A DNA stretch of 60,000 bases from Prorocentrum cordatum (Eukaryota > Sar > Dinophyceae > Prorocentrales > Prorocentraceae): the NCBI GenBank assembly GCA_963575745.1, contig CAUYUJ010014205.1:1000174-1060173 (forward strand). The letters run 5' to 3'. The position numbers and the translations under genes are program-made. Positions 1-12,300 of this stretch are shown piece after piece. Positions within the stretch are counted from its first letter, which is position 1. Each line of letters starts with the position of its first letter. The notes below the pieces were generated by a model. That model did no database searches. It had not been told where the DNA came from and saw only the letters and a list, made by a program, of their open reading frames with translations.

Positions 1-296
1 GGCTGAGGCCGAGGCTGAAGGCAGACTGAGGCTGAGGCTGAAGCAGACTGAGGCTGAGGCTGCAGGCTGAGGCTGAGGCTGAGGCTGAGGCTGATGCTGA
101 GGCAGGCTGAGGCTGAGGCTGAGGCTGATGCAGGCTGAGGCTGAGGCAGGCTGAGGCTGAGGCCGAGGCTGAAGGCTGAGGCCGAGGCTGAAGGCAGACT
201 GAGGCTGAGGAAGCAGGCTGAGGCTGAGGCTGAGGCAGGCTGAGGCTGAGGCAGGCTGAGGCTGAGGCTGAGGCAGGCTGAGGCTGAGGCTGTGAC
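1..296. repeat. (GAGGCT)n hexanucleotide tandem repeat
   Basis: Imperfect GAGGCT/GAGGCA hexamer array with a few GAGGCC and AAGGCA variants. It touches the window edge, so its full length is unknown. No gene is visible inside. Confidence 0.9.
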
Positions 297-501
297 TGCG
301 ACTGCCGTTGCCACTGCGACTGTCATCGCGAATGCGACTACGACTGCGAGAACAGCAGAATTCTACAACTGGATTCTCATCTGAATCTGAAGGGGAATGC
401 TTCCAGATATGCTCCTACACATCGCTGTTAGGTTGCTTTGCCGGGATAATTTTACACACAGGTTTCCCCGGAGTTTGGTTTTCGCCTGCATTTTTTTTCC
501 A

Positions 502-1215
502 AAATGCTGCTCTCGCTGAAGCGCCGGCCTAATTTTCGGGCCCCGCTCGTTCCGAATCGTGCTCCCGCTGCAGCGCTGGCATCATTTCCGCCGGCGCCCG
601 GGCTGCACGCTCGAGCCGGCGCCCGGGCCGGCGCCTGGGCCGGGTCCGGAGCCGGTTCCGGCCGGCGCCGGAAAATCGAGTTCCGAGGCGGCGCCGAAAA
701 AAAGCCATTCTAATACACATTTTTCTTTTGAAAATGCTGAATTTCTTCTTCCGGCGCCCAGGAGGCCTCCCGGGCCGATTCCGACGCCCATGCCGGCGCC
801 CGAGCCGGCGCCCGGGCCGGACGCCCGAGCATGCACCCGGGCCAGCGCCCGGGCCGGGTCCGGAGCCGGTTCCGGCCGGCGCCGGAAAATCGAGTTCCGA
901 GGCGGCGCCGAAAAAAGACCATTCCGATACAATTTGTTTTTGGAAATGCTGAATTTCTGCTTCTTGCGCCCGGGAAGCCTTCCCCGGAGTTAGGATTTCG
1001 CCTGCATTTTTTCCCAAAATGCTGCTCTCGCTGAGGCGCCGGCCTCATTTTCAGGCCCCGCTTGTTCCGAATCGTGCTCCCGCTGCAGCGCTGGCCTCAT
1101 TTCAGTGCTTCCGCTCGTTCCGAATCGTGCTCCCGCTGCAGCGCTGGCCTCATTTCCGCGCTTCCGCTCGTTTCGACTCGTGCTCCCGCTGCAGCGCTGG
1201 CGTCATTTCCCGTGC
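502..1215 (+). repeat. GC-rich interspersed family with a 54-bp tandem array
   Basis: The motif GAATCGTGCTCCCGCTGCAG recurs at about 554, 1069, 1123 and 1177 (the 1177 copy reads GACTCG); the last three are 54 bp apart. Between 640 and 970 lie two copies of a segment that includes AAAATGCTGAATTTC and GGCGCCGAAAAAA; this is the reverse complement of the units at 45430-46110. All six frames are open here because the repeat lacks stop-like trinucleotides, so I call no protein. Confidence 0.8.
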
Positions 1216-1424
1216 CATGCCACGGCATGCAATGCAATGCCAGGTTGATACTACGCTTCGCGGCGCTCTTCTACGCCATGCCATGCCGTGCTCTACAATG
1301 CATCGCGTACCCTTTCGGGATCATCGCCCTGCTTGTTATCCGACTGTGCGAGTAGAGAGGGGATCTGCGCCATGGTGAGGGATGGGAGGGGTAGGATGTC
1401 AGATATGACGCGAGCGCACCTAGC

Positions 1425-1890
1425 TTGTCCCCCACCCCCTCCTCCTCTTCCTCTCCTCCTCCTCCTCCTCCTCCTCCTCCTCCTCCTCCTCCTCCTCCTC
1501 CTCCTCCTCCCCGTCCACTCCTCCTCTTCCTCCTCCTTCTCCTCCTCCTCCTTCTCCTCCTGCTCCTTCTCACCTCCTGCTCCTCCCCCTCCTCCTCTTC
1601 CTCCTCCTCCTCCTGCTCTCCTCCTCCTCTCATCCTCCTCCTCGTCCTCCTCATCCTCCTCATCGTTCCTCGTTCCTCCTCCTCACGACTCCTCGCTCCT
1701 TGCATTTCGCTCCTCCTCCGCCTCCTCCTCCACCTCCTCCTCCTCCTCACTCCTCCTCCTCGCTCCTCCTCCTCGCGACTCCTCTCCTCATCCTCCTCCT
1801 CCTCCTCCTGCTCTTCCTCTTCCTCCTCGCTCCTCCTCCGTCTCCTCCTCCTCCTCCTCATCCTCCTCCCTCTCCTTCTCCGTCTTTGTA
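1425..1890. repeat. (TCC)n microsatellite tract
   Basis: Long imperfect CTC/TCC array with occasional TTC, GCT and CAC variants. It reads through as poly-Ser, poly-Pro or poly-Leu in the forward frames and as Glu/Arg-rich on the other strand, so ORFs here are artefacts. Confidence 0.9.
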
Positions 1891-2155
1891 TGCTTATTAG
1901 TATTAGTATTCTTCTTCGTCTTCTTAACATTAGTAATATTATTATTAATACTACCATTATTATTACTAGTATTAGTATTATTATCATTCTCATTATCATT
2001 ATCATTATCATCCTTATTATTATTATTATCATTATTATTATTACTATTATTATTATTATTATCATTATTATTAATATCATTAACAATATTATTAGTATTA
2101 GTAGTATTATTATTATTATCAATAATAGTATTACTATTATTATTAGTATTAGTAT

Positions 2156-2211
<56 letters not shown>

Positions 2212-2215
2212 ATGT
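1890..2215. repeat. (TTA)n and (TAG)n microsatellite tract
   Basis: AT-rich TTA/TCA array that grades into a perfect (TAG)n run at about 2156-2211. It lies between two TCC arrays. Confidence 0.9.
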
Positions 2216-2399
2216 ATTGATATGATTCGCATTAATACTCTTATTTTTATATTTACCATTCGCATTACCAGTAGCAGTATTATTATTCGAAGTAGTATTC
2301 GTAGTATTGATATTATTCTTGCTATTCATAGTATTGTTATTTTCAAGCTGATTATGATCATGAGGATTATTAGTATCATTATTAGTGGTCAGCATATCT
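2216..2399. other. AT-rich spacer between microsatellites
   Basis: Irregular ATTATT/GTATTC-rich sequence that looks like a decayed trinucleotide array. I see no gene. Confidence 0.5.
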
Positions 2400-2696
2400 T
2401 CCTCCCCCTGCGCCTCCTCCTCCTCCTCGCCTCCTCCTCCTCCTCCTCCTCCTCCTCCTCCTCGTGACTCCTCGTTCCTCGCTCCTCGCATCTCGCTCCT
2501 CCTCCTCCTCCTCGTCCTCCTCCTTCTCCTCCTCCTCCTCCTCATCATCATCCTTCTCCTCCTCCCTCATCCTCGCCCATCCTCTTTGTTCCTCGTCGCT
2601 CCTCTTCCTTGGCGATCCTCCTCCTTCTCCTCCTCCTTCTCGTGATCCTCCTCCTCCTCGCTCCTCGCTCCTCCTCCTCCTCGCGACTCCTCGTTC
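2400..2696. repeat. Second (CTC)n microsatellite tract
   Basis: Imperfect CTC array interrupted by GTGACTCCTCG-like words. It has the same composition as 1425-1890. Confidence 0.9.
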
Positions 2697-3479
2697 CTAT
2701 TGATCTAAAGTTTGATCATCAAAAGTCCCTTCCTGATGCGCAGGGAAGCCATGCGGCAAGCCTCGCCTCTGGATGCTGGGCCCAAGCCTCGAACGTCTTG
2801 GAAACAACGAGACGGAGGTTTTCTGCCACTCTCGTTCGGGGGCGGTACCTGGGACAAAACAGCAGTCCCCTGGAAGGGGTCGAGAGGTCGGGGGACGACG
2901 TCTTGGGAACACAGCGACGTCGGACGTCTGGAAACTCAGCCTCGTGGAGCACGAGGCTGGAGCGACTGGCGCGGTCTCCAGACTGCATCCCTGGCTGTCT
3001 ATACCCCACGCCTTTCAAAGACTCACCGACGTTGTGATATGTTCACTTCGTGGACCCTGGGGGTCCAGGCAACTTCCCCGGTACATTTCCATCCCGAACC
3101 GATGGTTGACCTTGGCCCAGTATGGGCCCCCAGACTCAGAAGATGTCCAAAAGCCGTCGGTCGTGATTTTTGCTTGACGCGAGGGAATCTGGGCGTGGGG
3201 ATCGAAACCCTACCCCTAGACCTGTCCCAAGAAGCTTTCCTGCCAGACTTTCGAGACGGATCCACCCGTGACCACGACAAGCCTGCAAGAGGCCCAACAA
3301 GTACGAAACAACGTTAAAACATGTCGGACCTCGATCCTCGCAACTTGACGCACGCCTCGCCGTCCTTCATGGTCTCCAGGCGCTGGTGCAGGCTGCCCAC
3401 CTCCTCCATCAGCTGGCGGTCCCGCTCGTGGAGTTCGGCCGACTCCGCCAGCGCCTTGGCTGGGTCGTCGAGGCCTCGC
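2697..3479. other. Non-repetitive stretch without a recognisable gene
   Basis: Mixed-composition sequence with overlapping short ORFs on both strands, none with a family motif I recognise. GGACGACGTCTTGGGAACAC-type words recur loosely. It may be host intergenic DNA or a decayed element. Confidence 0.4.
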
Positions 3480-3772
3480 CGAGGCCGGCCACTCTAGGCG
3501 GTGTCGTTGTCGCCGTCACCGCCGTCGTCGCGGTCGTCGATGATCGAACATCTAGGTTCAAGAGCTGAAGTCTTGGGCGCTGTCGTCATCGCCGTTGTAG
3601 TCGCCGCCGTTGTCGCCGTCGCCGCCGTCATCATCGCCGTTGCCCGTCGTCATCGCCGTCGTCGCCGCCGCCGTCGCTGTCGCCGTGACCGACGTCGTCG
3701 CCGTCGTCGTCGCCGCCGCCGTCGCCGTCGTCACCATCACCGTCGCCGTCGCCGTCGTCCCCCCCAAACATC
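3480..3772. repeat. (GTC)n/(GCC)n microsatellite
   Basis: Dense GTCGCC/GTCATC trinucleotide array. It is the complement of the GAC type used in the satellite cores further on. Confidence 0.85.
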
Positions 3773-4379
3773 TGGCGACCCGCTTCTGTTAGAAACGTTG
3801 GCCCCTGGAGCTCTCCAACCCTTGCGCGGGACCGGCTTTTCATCCTGAGTAGGATTTGCTGACGATCCCCGGGCTCGCAGACGGTCCCAGATGCCGAGAA
3901 GTCCGACAGACACCTGGTGCAATATTTTCGAATCGCCCTCCAGAAAAAATCCACCGAAGTCCCCGCAACCGTCCCGAGGCCCTGGGGCCTTCCAAAAAAA
4001 TGCTAAATGCTAGCCAGCGCAAACGGCAAACAGTGTGCTTCTAGCAAAATTCGCCGGCCCAACGGGCCAGAGGCGTGCTAAGATCTCCGGTAACTGGCTA
4101 ACAATATTTCTAGTTCGCGCGCGCGGAGCGGCCCCTGGGGGCCCCCGGACGAAAAGTACCCCGGCAAGGTCCCGGGAGAAGCCATCAGAGCACTCCAGGG
4201 GAGGGCCATTTTTCGACACCCCTCACGAGGATCGTGGCCTCCGAGGGGGGAGCCGCAATCGACTACCCCCCCTCCCGCCCCAAGAGGCCCCCAAAAGCCC
4301 CCAAGAGACCCTGGGGGCCAAGAGGCCCCCAGGAGGCCCTAAAGAGGGCTCCAGGGCTGGCGGAATGAGCGAAGCGATT
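3773..4379. other. Intergenic stretch with CCAAGAGGCCC-type words
   Basis: No gene seen. At 4260-4350 the sequence is a run of CCCCAAGAGGCCCCC-like words. These resemble the composition of the inverted duplication at 20928-23275 and 48655-50685 and may be a decayed third copy. Confidence 0.45.
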
Positions 4380-4500
4380 AAATACATTGAGCAATCTATG
4401 TCGAGCAATGTATGTTGTGGAATCTAGGTGGTGCAATCTAAGTTGAACAATCTAGGTTCTGCAATATATGTGGTGCAATCTATGTGGTGCAATCCACTCT
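4380..4500 (+). repeat. Short GTGCAATCTATGTG array
   Basis: About seven degenerate copies of a 13-16 bp word with consensus near GTGCAATCTATGTG. The same array type heads or ends other satellite units at 9355-9415, 10848-10920, 42928-42990 and 44465-44545. Confidence 0.75.
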
Positions 4501-5701
4501 GCTGAACTTGAAGTCGTCATCTCCTCTGCTCGCGCAAACATCCCACCCACCCACCCGCAACTTGGTTTGCAAAACCTCTTAAGACCGAGTACGACGACAC
4601 CGACGACAACGACTAGGACGACACCGACGCCGTCTCCGACGACTTCGACGACGACAACGACGCCGACGCCGACGACGACGAAGACGACGACGAGGACGCC
4701 AACGAAGGCGACGACGAGGGAGGAGGAAGGACGACGACGGCGACAACGACGACAACGACGACAACGACGAGGGAGGAGGGAGGACGGCGACGACGCGAAC
4801 GACGACGAAGGAGGAAGGACGGCGACGCCGACGACGACAACGACGAGGGAGGAGGGAAGACGACGACGACAACGACGACGACGACGGCGACGAAATAGGA
4901 GGGACGACGACGAGACGCCGACGACGGACGACGACGACGTGGGGAGGAGGAAGGACGACCACGGCGACAACGACGACGGAAACGACCACGACGCCAAAGA
5001 GGACGACGACGACGAACACGAGAAAAGACAGAGGACGACGTAGGCGACGACGACGACGACGACGCGGGAGGAGGGAGGACGGCGACGACGACGACGACGA
5101 CGCAAAAGCGCGCGCGCACGCTTTTGTTGAAAATCCGTGTTGCGAAACCCTTGGTTTTTGTAGGTTTTTCGGACGCACGATTTTCAAATCCCTCCGAAAC
5201 CGATGGGTCTTGAAGGTTTTCGGCATACGCCCGCGACGACGCGCGCGTCTGCACTTCGTCCATTTTTTTTGCAGAGGATTCTCGCGACGGCACGCGCGCA
5301 AGGGCGTTCGACAGATTTCAACATGCGCGCGTGAAGCCCGTTTGGTAGCATTTTGTGAAAATCTTGACGAACCTATGGTTTTCTTAAGATTTCGCAAGAG
5401 CTCGCGCGGAAGCTTCTTTAGCAAATCAGTGTTGCGAAACAATGTGTTGTTGTATATTTTTTGGAAACTCAATTGCGAAATCCTTCCGGCACCGAAGGTT
5501 TCTGAAGGATTTCGACATGCGCGCGCGACGACGCGCGCGTGTGCATTTCGTCCCATTTGTTGCCAGGGATTCGTGAAAAAGTGCTATGTTAGAGCAAAAA
5601 ATGTCTCTGCATAGTGTTTTTTTTACAAGGGAACCTCAGGGGGGGGGGAGCCGGCCTAGCTGGGATGGTATGATTTCATATTTAGGATGGACGAGTGTGC
5701 A

Positions 5702-5738
<37 letters not shown>

Positions 5739-5812
5739 CATACTATACCAAGGGGAACCGATAAGTCCGGGGGGGGGGATAGAGTCTATTCTCTGTTTAG
5801 AAAGGAGAATCC
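4500..5812 (+). repeat. Satellite unit 1 (GAC-core family)
   Basis: Leader with ACATCCCACCCACCCACCC and GCAACTTGGTTTGCAAAACC, then a (GAC)n core at about 4585-5105, then two subrepeats of about 300 bp with CG hairpins. It ends with a G-run, a conserved word TTTCATATTTAGGATGGA, a (TA)n run at 5704-5733, a second G-run and a GGAGAATC tail. The D/T-rich and V/S/R-rich ORFs are products of the GAC repeat and are not called as genes. Confidence 0.8.
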
Positions 5813-6393
5813 ATTTTGACTGTCTTGAAGCTGTCCTCTCCACTGCTCGCGCAAACATCCCACCCACCCACCCGCAACTCGGTTTGCAAAACCTGTTAAG
5901 ACCGACAACGACGACACCGACGACAACGACTAGGACGACACCGACGACGTCTCCGACGACTTCGACGACGACACCGACGCCGACGCCGACGACGACGAAG
6001 ACGACGACGCCAACGAAGGCGACGACGAGGGAGGAGGAAGGACGACGACGGCGACAACGACGATAACGACGACAACGACGAGGGAGGAGGGAGGACGGCG
6101 ACGACGCGAACGACGACGAAGGAGGAAGGACGGCGACGCCGACGACGACAACGACGAGGGAGGAGGGAAGACGACGACGACAACGACGACGACGACGGCG
6201 ACGAAATAGGAGGGACGACGACGAGACGCCGACGACGGACGACGACGACGACGTGGGAGGAGGAAGGACGACCACGGCGACAACGACGACGGAAACGACC
6301 ACGACGCCAAAGAGGACGACGACGACGACGAACACGAGGAAAGACAGAGGACGACGTAGGCGACGACGACGACGACGACGCGGGAGGAGGGAG

Positions 6394-6437
<44 letters not shown>

Positions 6438-7034
6438 AAGAGCGCGCGCGCACGCTTTTGTTGAAAATCCGTGTTGCGAAACCTTGTGATCTTGTAGGTT
6501 TTTTGGACGCACGATTTTCAAATCCTTCTGAAACCAATGCGTTTTGAAGGTTTTCGGCATACGCCCGCGACGACGCGCGCGTCTGCACTTCGTCCCATTC
6601 TTTGCAGAGGATTCTCGCGACGGCACACGCGCAAGGGCGTTCGACAGATTTCGACATGCGCGCGCGAAGCCCGTTTGGTAGTTTTTTTTGTGAAAAACTT
6701 GAAGAATCTATGGTTTTCGTAAGATTTCGCAAGAGCTCGCGCGTAAGCTTTTTTAGCAAATCAGTGTTGCGAAACCCTGTGTTGTTGTATGTTTTTTGGG
6801 AACTCGATTGCGAAATCCTTCCAGCACCGAAGGTTTTTGAAGAATTTCGGCATGCGCGCGCGACGACGCGCGCGTGTGCATTTCGTCAAATGTTTTGCAA
6901 GGGATTCGTGAAAAGTGCTATGTTAGAACAAAAAATGTCACCGCATAGTGTTTTTTAAAAAAGGGAACCTCAGGGGGGATACCGGTTTGGCTGGGATGAT
7001 ACGATTTCATATTTAGGATGGACGAGTGTGCAGA

Positions 7035-7068
<34 letters not shown>

Positions 7069-7145
7069 ATATATATTACTATCCCATGGGGAAACGTTAA
7101 GTCCGGGGGGGGTAGAGTCTATTCTCTTTTTAGAAGGGAGAATTG
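5813..7145 (+). repeat. Satellite unit 2 (GAC-core family)
   Basis: Same order of blocks as unit 1: CCCACCC leader, GAC core about 5905-6435, CG-hairpin subrepeats about 6440-6920, G-run, ATTTAGGATGGACGAGTGTG block, (TA)n at 7036-7064, second G-run. Outside the GAC core it is very similar to unit 1. Confidence 0.8.
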
Positions 7146-8660
7146 ACTACCCTGCACCGCGCTTGACCACCTCCACTGCTAGCGCAAACATCCCACCCAC
7201 CCACCCGCAACTTGGTTTGCAAAATCTCTTAAGACCGTGACGGTGGGTACCTAATGGCACTTGGCAACGACAGCGACGCCGACGACGACAGCGACAACGA
7301 CGACGACGACGCCGCCGACAACGACTACGACGACACCGACGACGTCTCCAACGACTTCGACGACGCCGACAACGACGACGACGACGACGACGATGACGAC
7401 ACCGACGACGACGACGACGACAACAACGACGCCGACGCCGACGACGACGACGACGATGACAACGACGACGACGATGACGACGACGTCAACGACGCCGACG
7501 ACGACGACGACGACGGCGGCGACGACGACGACGCCGATGTCGACGACGACGAAGACGACGACGACGCCGACGCCGACGACGACGACAACGACGTCGCCAA
7601 CGAAGACGACGACGAGGGAGGAGAAGGACGACGACGGCGACAACGACGACAACGACGACAACGACGAGGGAGGAGGGAGGACGGCGACGACGCGAACGAC
7701 GAAGGAGGAAGGACGGCGACGACGACGACAACGACGAGGGAGGAGGGAAGACGACGACGACGACGAGAAGGGACGACGACGAGACGCCGACGACGTGGGA
7801 GGAGGAAGGACGACCACGGCGACAACGACGACGGAAACGACCACGACGCCAAAGAGGACGACGACGACGAACACGAGGAACGACAGAGGACGACGTAGGC
7901 GACGACGACGACGACGACGACGCGGGAGGAGGGAGGATGGCGACGACGACGACGACGACTACAAACGACGACGACGCAAGAACGCGCGCGCACACGCTTT
8001 TGTTGAAAATCCGTGTTGCGAAACCTTGTGATTTTGTAGGTTTTTTTGACGCACGATTTTGAAATCCTTCCGAAACCAAATCGGTTTTGAAGGATTTCGG
8101 CATACGCGCGCGACGACGCGCGCGTCTGCGCTTCGTCCCGTTTTTTTGCAGATGATTCTCGCGACGGCACACGCGCAAGGGCGTTCGACAGATTTCGACA
8201 TGCGCGCGCGAAGCCCGTTTAGTAGCATGTTGTGAAAATATTGACAAAAAACTATGGTTTTCTTAAGATTTTGCAAGAGCTCGCGCGTAAGCTTTTTTAG
8301 CAAATCAGTGTTGCGAAATACTTTGTTGTTGCATGTTTTTGGGGAACTCGATTGCGAAATCCTTCCGACAACGAAGGTTTTTGATGGATTTCGGCATGCG
8401 CGCGCGACGACGCGCGCGTGTGCACTTCGTCCCATTTGTTGCAAGGGAGTCGTGAAGAAGTGTTATGTTAGAACAAAAGTTGTCCCCGCGTATCGTTGTT
8501 ACAAGGGAACCTCAGGGAGCCGATCCCGTACCCTCTGGGATAGTGTAAATTCATATTTGGGGTGGACATGTGGTCAGAATCATGTATGATTTACATACCC
8601 GAAAGGGGGGCGGATAACGCCGGGGGGATAGACTCTATTCTCTTTTTAGAAAGGAGAATC
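7146..8660 (+). repeat. Satellite unit 3 (GAC-core family)
   Basis: Longer GAC core (about 7255-7975), preceded by a conserved GGTACC...ATGGCACTTGGC start also present in unit 4 and in the 42985 copy. Hairpin subrepeats lie at about 7980-8460. The (TA)n run of units 1 and 2 is absent. Confidence 0.8.
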
Positions 8661-9161
8661 AATCACTTGCTCACCTTGAAGCTGTCCTCTCTGGTGCTCG
8701 GGCAAACATCCCACCCTCCCACCTGCAACTTGGTCGCAAGACATCGTAAAACCCTGACGGTAGGTACCAAATGGCACTTGGCAACGACACCGACGACGAC
8801 GACGGCAGCGACAACGACGACGACGACGCCGCCGACGACAACGACTACGATGACACCGACGGCGTCTCCAACGACTTCGACGACGACGACGACGACGACA
8901 CCGACGACGACGATGACGACGCCGATGACGACGACGCCGACGACGACGATGACAACGCCGACGACGACGACGACGCCACCGACGACGACGACGACGACGA
9001 CGTCGCCAACGAAGACGACGACGACGAGGGAGGGAGGACGACGACGGCGACAACGACGACAACGACGAGGGAGGAGGGATGACGGCGAAGACGCGAACGA
9101 CGAAGAAAAAAAGAAGGAGGACAGCGACGCCGACGACGGCAACGACGAGGGAGGAGGGAAA

Positions 9162-9201
<40 letters not shown>

Positions 9202-9355
9202 CGACGAAATAGGAGGGACGACGCCGAGACGCTGATAATAGGGAAATCACAGGTCGGATGGACATTGGGTCAGAATCTTATGCGTTTTGCATCGGTCCCG
9301 GCGGGGTCTTTAAACCCGGGGGGGGGGTTAGAACTTATTTGTTAGCGAGGAGGAT
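8661..9355 (+). repeat. Satellite unit 4, lacking hairpin subrepeats
   Basis: Leader and GAC core (about 8775-9210) are present. The CG-hairpin subrepeats are missing: the core joins directly to the CAGGTCGGATGGACATTGGG block and the G-run tail, which indicates an internal deletion of several hundred bases relative to unit 3. Confidence 0.7.
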
Positions 9356-12300
9356 CTATGTGGTGCGCAACTTATGCGGCGCAATCGGCGTGGTGCAATC
9401 TACGTGGCGCAATGGTTTTTTACACATGAGTTGACACATTCATGTCTTTGCAAATATCCCGCTGACAGAAACAAGCTTGCACCACCTGGGCGGCGCGACA
9501 ACTGATGATACGACCCCCCCCCCGCCCTCGAGCTTAACGCTGAGAGCGGACGCGCACGCTGAAATGGATTGTATCTTTCTTATTTCGAGGGGCCCCTGGA
9601 ACAGTCGCAACTATCAACATTCAGGTCGGGGGCGCGGGGGGGCAGCAGTGCCATCCGATTCGCAGTTCAAGCTGGAGTGGTTCAAACATTTTTTCCAACA
9701 GTCCCACCCACCCACCCACAATGTGGTTTGCACAACCCATGCGGCGGCGATTGCAATCGGTGTTTGGCGTTGACTGGTGCATCTCTGCGGCCGCGCTAGC
9801 CCACGCATGCTCGCGCGCGCGGCGGCCAGCTAGTCTGGCGCGACCGAAGCGGCCGCAGTGGCGCTGACCGCTGGGCATTTCCCAACGGGCACTTCAGTGT
9901 GAGTCGGTGGCTTGGGCGGGCGCGGTATCATGGCGACGGCGACAACGGTAGACGCGATGTCCTCGCGTGGGCGATGGAGATTTTGGACGGAATTCGAGAT
10001 GCGCGCGCGGCCGGCGCCCGCGAGTGGCCCGCGTGGCATTATTTGACACGGATCGCTCCCCCGTCCCCCCCCAGCACGCGCGCAAGGGCGTCCGAATGAG
10101 TTCGACGTGCGGCGCGAGAAGCCTGCCTGCAGAATTTGACGACAACGTTTGAAAACCTATGGTTCCCTGATGAATCCGCACGGCCGCGAGCTCAAGATTT
10201 GAACGGCGACGTTACAAAACCAAATGGATGTGTGGACTTGTTTCGGGGAATTCGTTTTTGAAATCCTGCTGGGTCCGAAGGCTTGTGAGGGATCTCGGCA
10301 CGCGCGCCGCGACGCGCGCGTGTCCACGCCGCCCCATTTCTTGCAAGGGATTCTCGTGACATCCCGCGCGCAAGGGCGTTCGAGCGATCTCGACATGCGC
10401 GCGCGAGAAGCCCGCTTGGTAGCATGTTATGAACATGTTGAGAAACAGATGCGCCGACGGTGTCCTTCAGCCTTCGCAGGAGCGCGGGCGCAGGCTTTAT
10501 CTGAAAACCTCTGCTGCGAAACCATGCGCTTGAATATATGTTCGTGGCTCTCGATTTTGAAATTCCCACGACAACTGAAGTTTTTGACCGATATCGGCGC
10601 GCGCGCGACGACGCGCGCGCGCACACTTCGTCTCTATGTTTGATAAGGGAACGCGCGGATTATATGTTTGCAGAGGAGGGGGGGGGGGGGGGGGGGCGAT
10701 GCCGGCCTGCCTGGGGGGGGGGGGGTATGAATTCGTATTTCGGATGGGCAATGGGGTAGAATCAGACGTTAATTGCAAAGCGAAAAAACTGGCCCGTTAA
10801 CCCTGGGTCGGGGGGGGAGGGCGTAAATCCATTTTTAACGAGGGCGAATGTATGTTGCGCTGTTCACGTGGCGCAATATACGCGGTTCGCAGATTAAGCG
10901 GCGCAGTCGACGCGGTTCAAAACATGTCAACTCCACTGCTCGCGCAATCATCCTACCCGCGCGCCCGCAACTTGGTCTGCAAAACCCATGCGACGGCGAT
11001 ACCGACGACTACTTGGCGATAGCTGGTGTATCTCTGCGGCCGCGCTAGCCCCCGCGCGATCGCGCGCGCGCGGTGGCCAGCTAGTTTGGCGCGACCGACG
11101 CGGCCGCGGTGGCGCTGACCGCTGAGCATTCCCCAGCGGGCACTTCAGTGCGAGTCGGCGACCAGGGCGGGCGCGGTCTCGTGGCGACGCCGACAACGGT
11201 TGTCACGATGATGAGAGTAGCGACGATGGTGGCGATGGCGACGGCAAAGCCAATAACGGCGCCGATGTTGATCGCGCCCGCCAATAACGATAACGATGTC
11301 CTCGCGTCGGCGATGGACGTCTTGGAAGGGGTTTGACATGCGCGCGCGGCCGACGTGCGCGAGTGGCCCGCGCGGCACTGTCCGACGCGGGTCGCGCCAA
11401 ACCAGCGCGCGCGCAAGGGCTTGGAAGGAGTTCGACATGCGGCGCGAGATGTCCGTTTGCCAGAATGCGATGATACCGTTGGAAAACCGATGGTTTTCTC
11501 AAGAATCCGCAAGAGCGCGCGCGGATTTTGTGCCAACTGAACTTGTAAAACCATGTGCTTTGAAATTTTGTATCGGGGCACTCGCATCGAAATCCTCGCC
11601 GCACCGAACGCGCTTGAGAGATTCCGGAACGCGCGCGCGACGACGCGCGCGTGCACTTCATCCCTTTCTTGCGCAAGGGGTCATTGCGACGGCGCGCGCG
11701 CCGGGGCGCTCGGGCAATTTCGACGCGCGCGCGCGAGAGGCCCACTTGGTAGCATGTTATGAACACGTTGGAGAAAATAAATGGTTGTCGTAAGAATCTG
11801 CAATGGTGCGAGCTGCTGCTTTCTGTTGTTTCTGAAATCCTCGTTGCGAAACGATTTGCGTTCATATGTTTTCGTGATGCTCGATTTTGAAGTTCTTGCG
11901 AAGCCAAAGGTCTTATGATGATTTCGGCATCCGGCGCAGCCACGGCGGCGCTGACCACTGGGCGCATCTCAGCGGGCACTTCAGTGCGAGTCGGCGACTT
12001 GGGCGGGCGCGGTGTCGCAACGTCGACAATTGTAGACGCGGCGATGATAGCAGCGATGCTGGTGGCGATGCTGACAGCGGCGACGGCGCGGCCAGTGGCG
12101 GCGCGCATGCTGATCGCGCCGGCGACGATGACGGCGCCCTCGCGTCGGCGATGAAGGTTTTGGTAAGACTTCGACATGCGCGCGCGGCCGACGCGCGAGA
12201 GTGGCCCGCACGGTGTTATTTGACAATGATTTGACAATGATCGTGCCCCCGAGCACGCGCGCAAGGGCGCGCGAATGATCTCGGCATGCGGCGCCAGAGG

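Noticed and set aside
1271-2551. Long ORFs rich in Arg, Glu, Ser, Pro or Leu
   Set aside because: They are translations of TCC/TTA microsatellites, open in several frames and on both strands, with no domain.
4500-9355. CRISPR-like periodicity in the satellite
   Set aside because: Units are over 1 kb with variable microsatellite cores; no uniform short repeat-spacer pattern, and the genome is eukaryotic.
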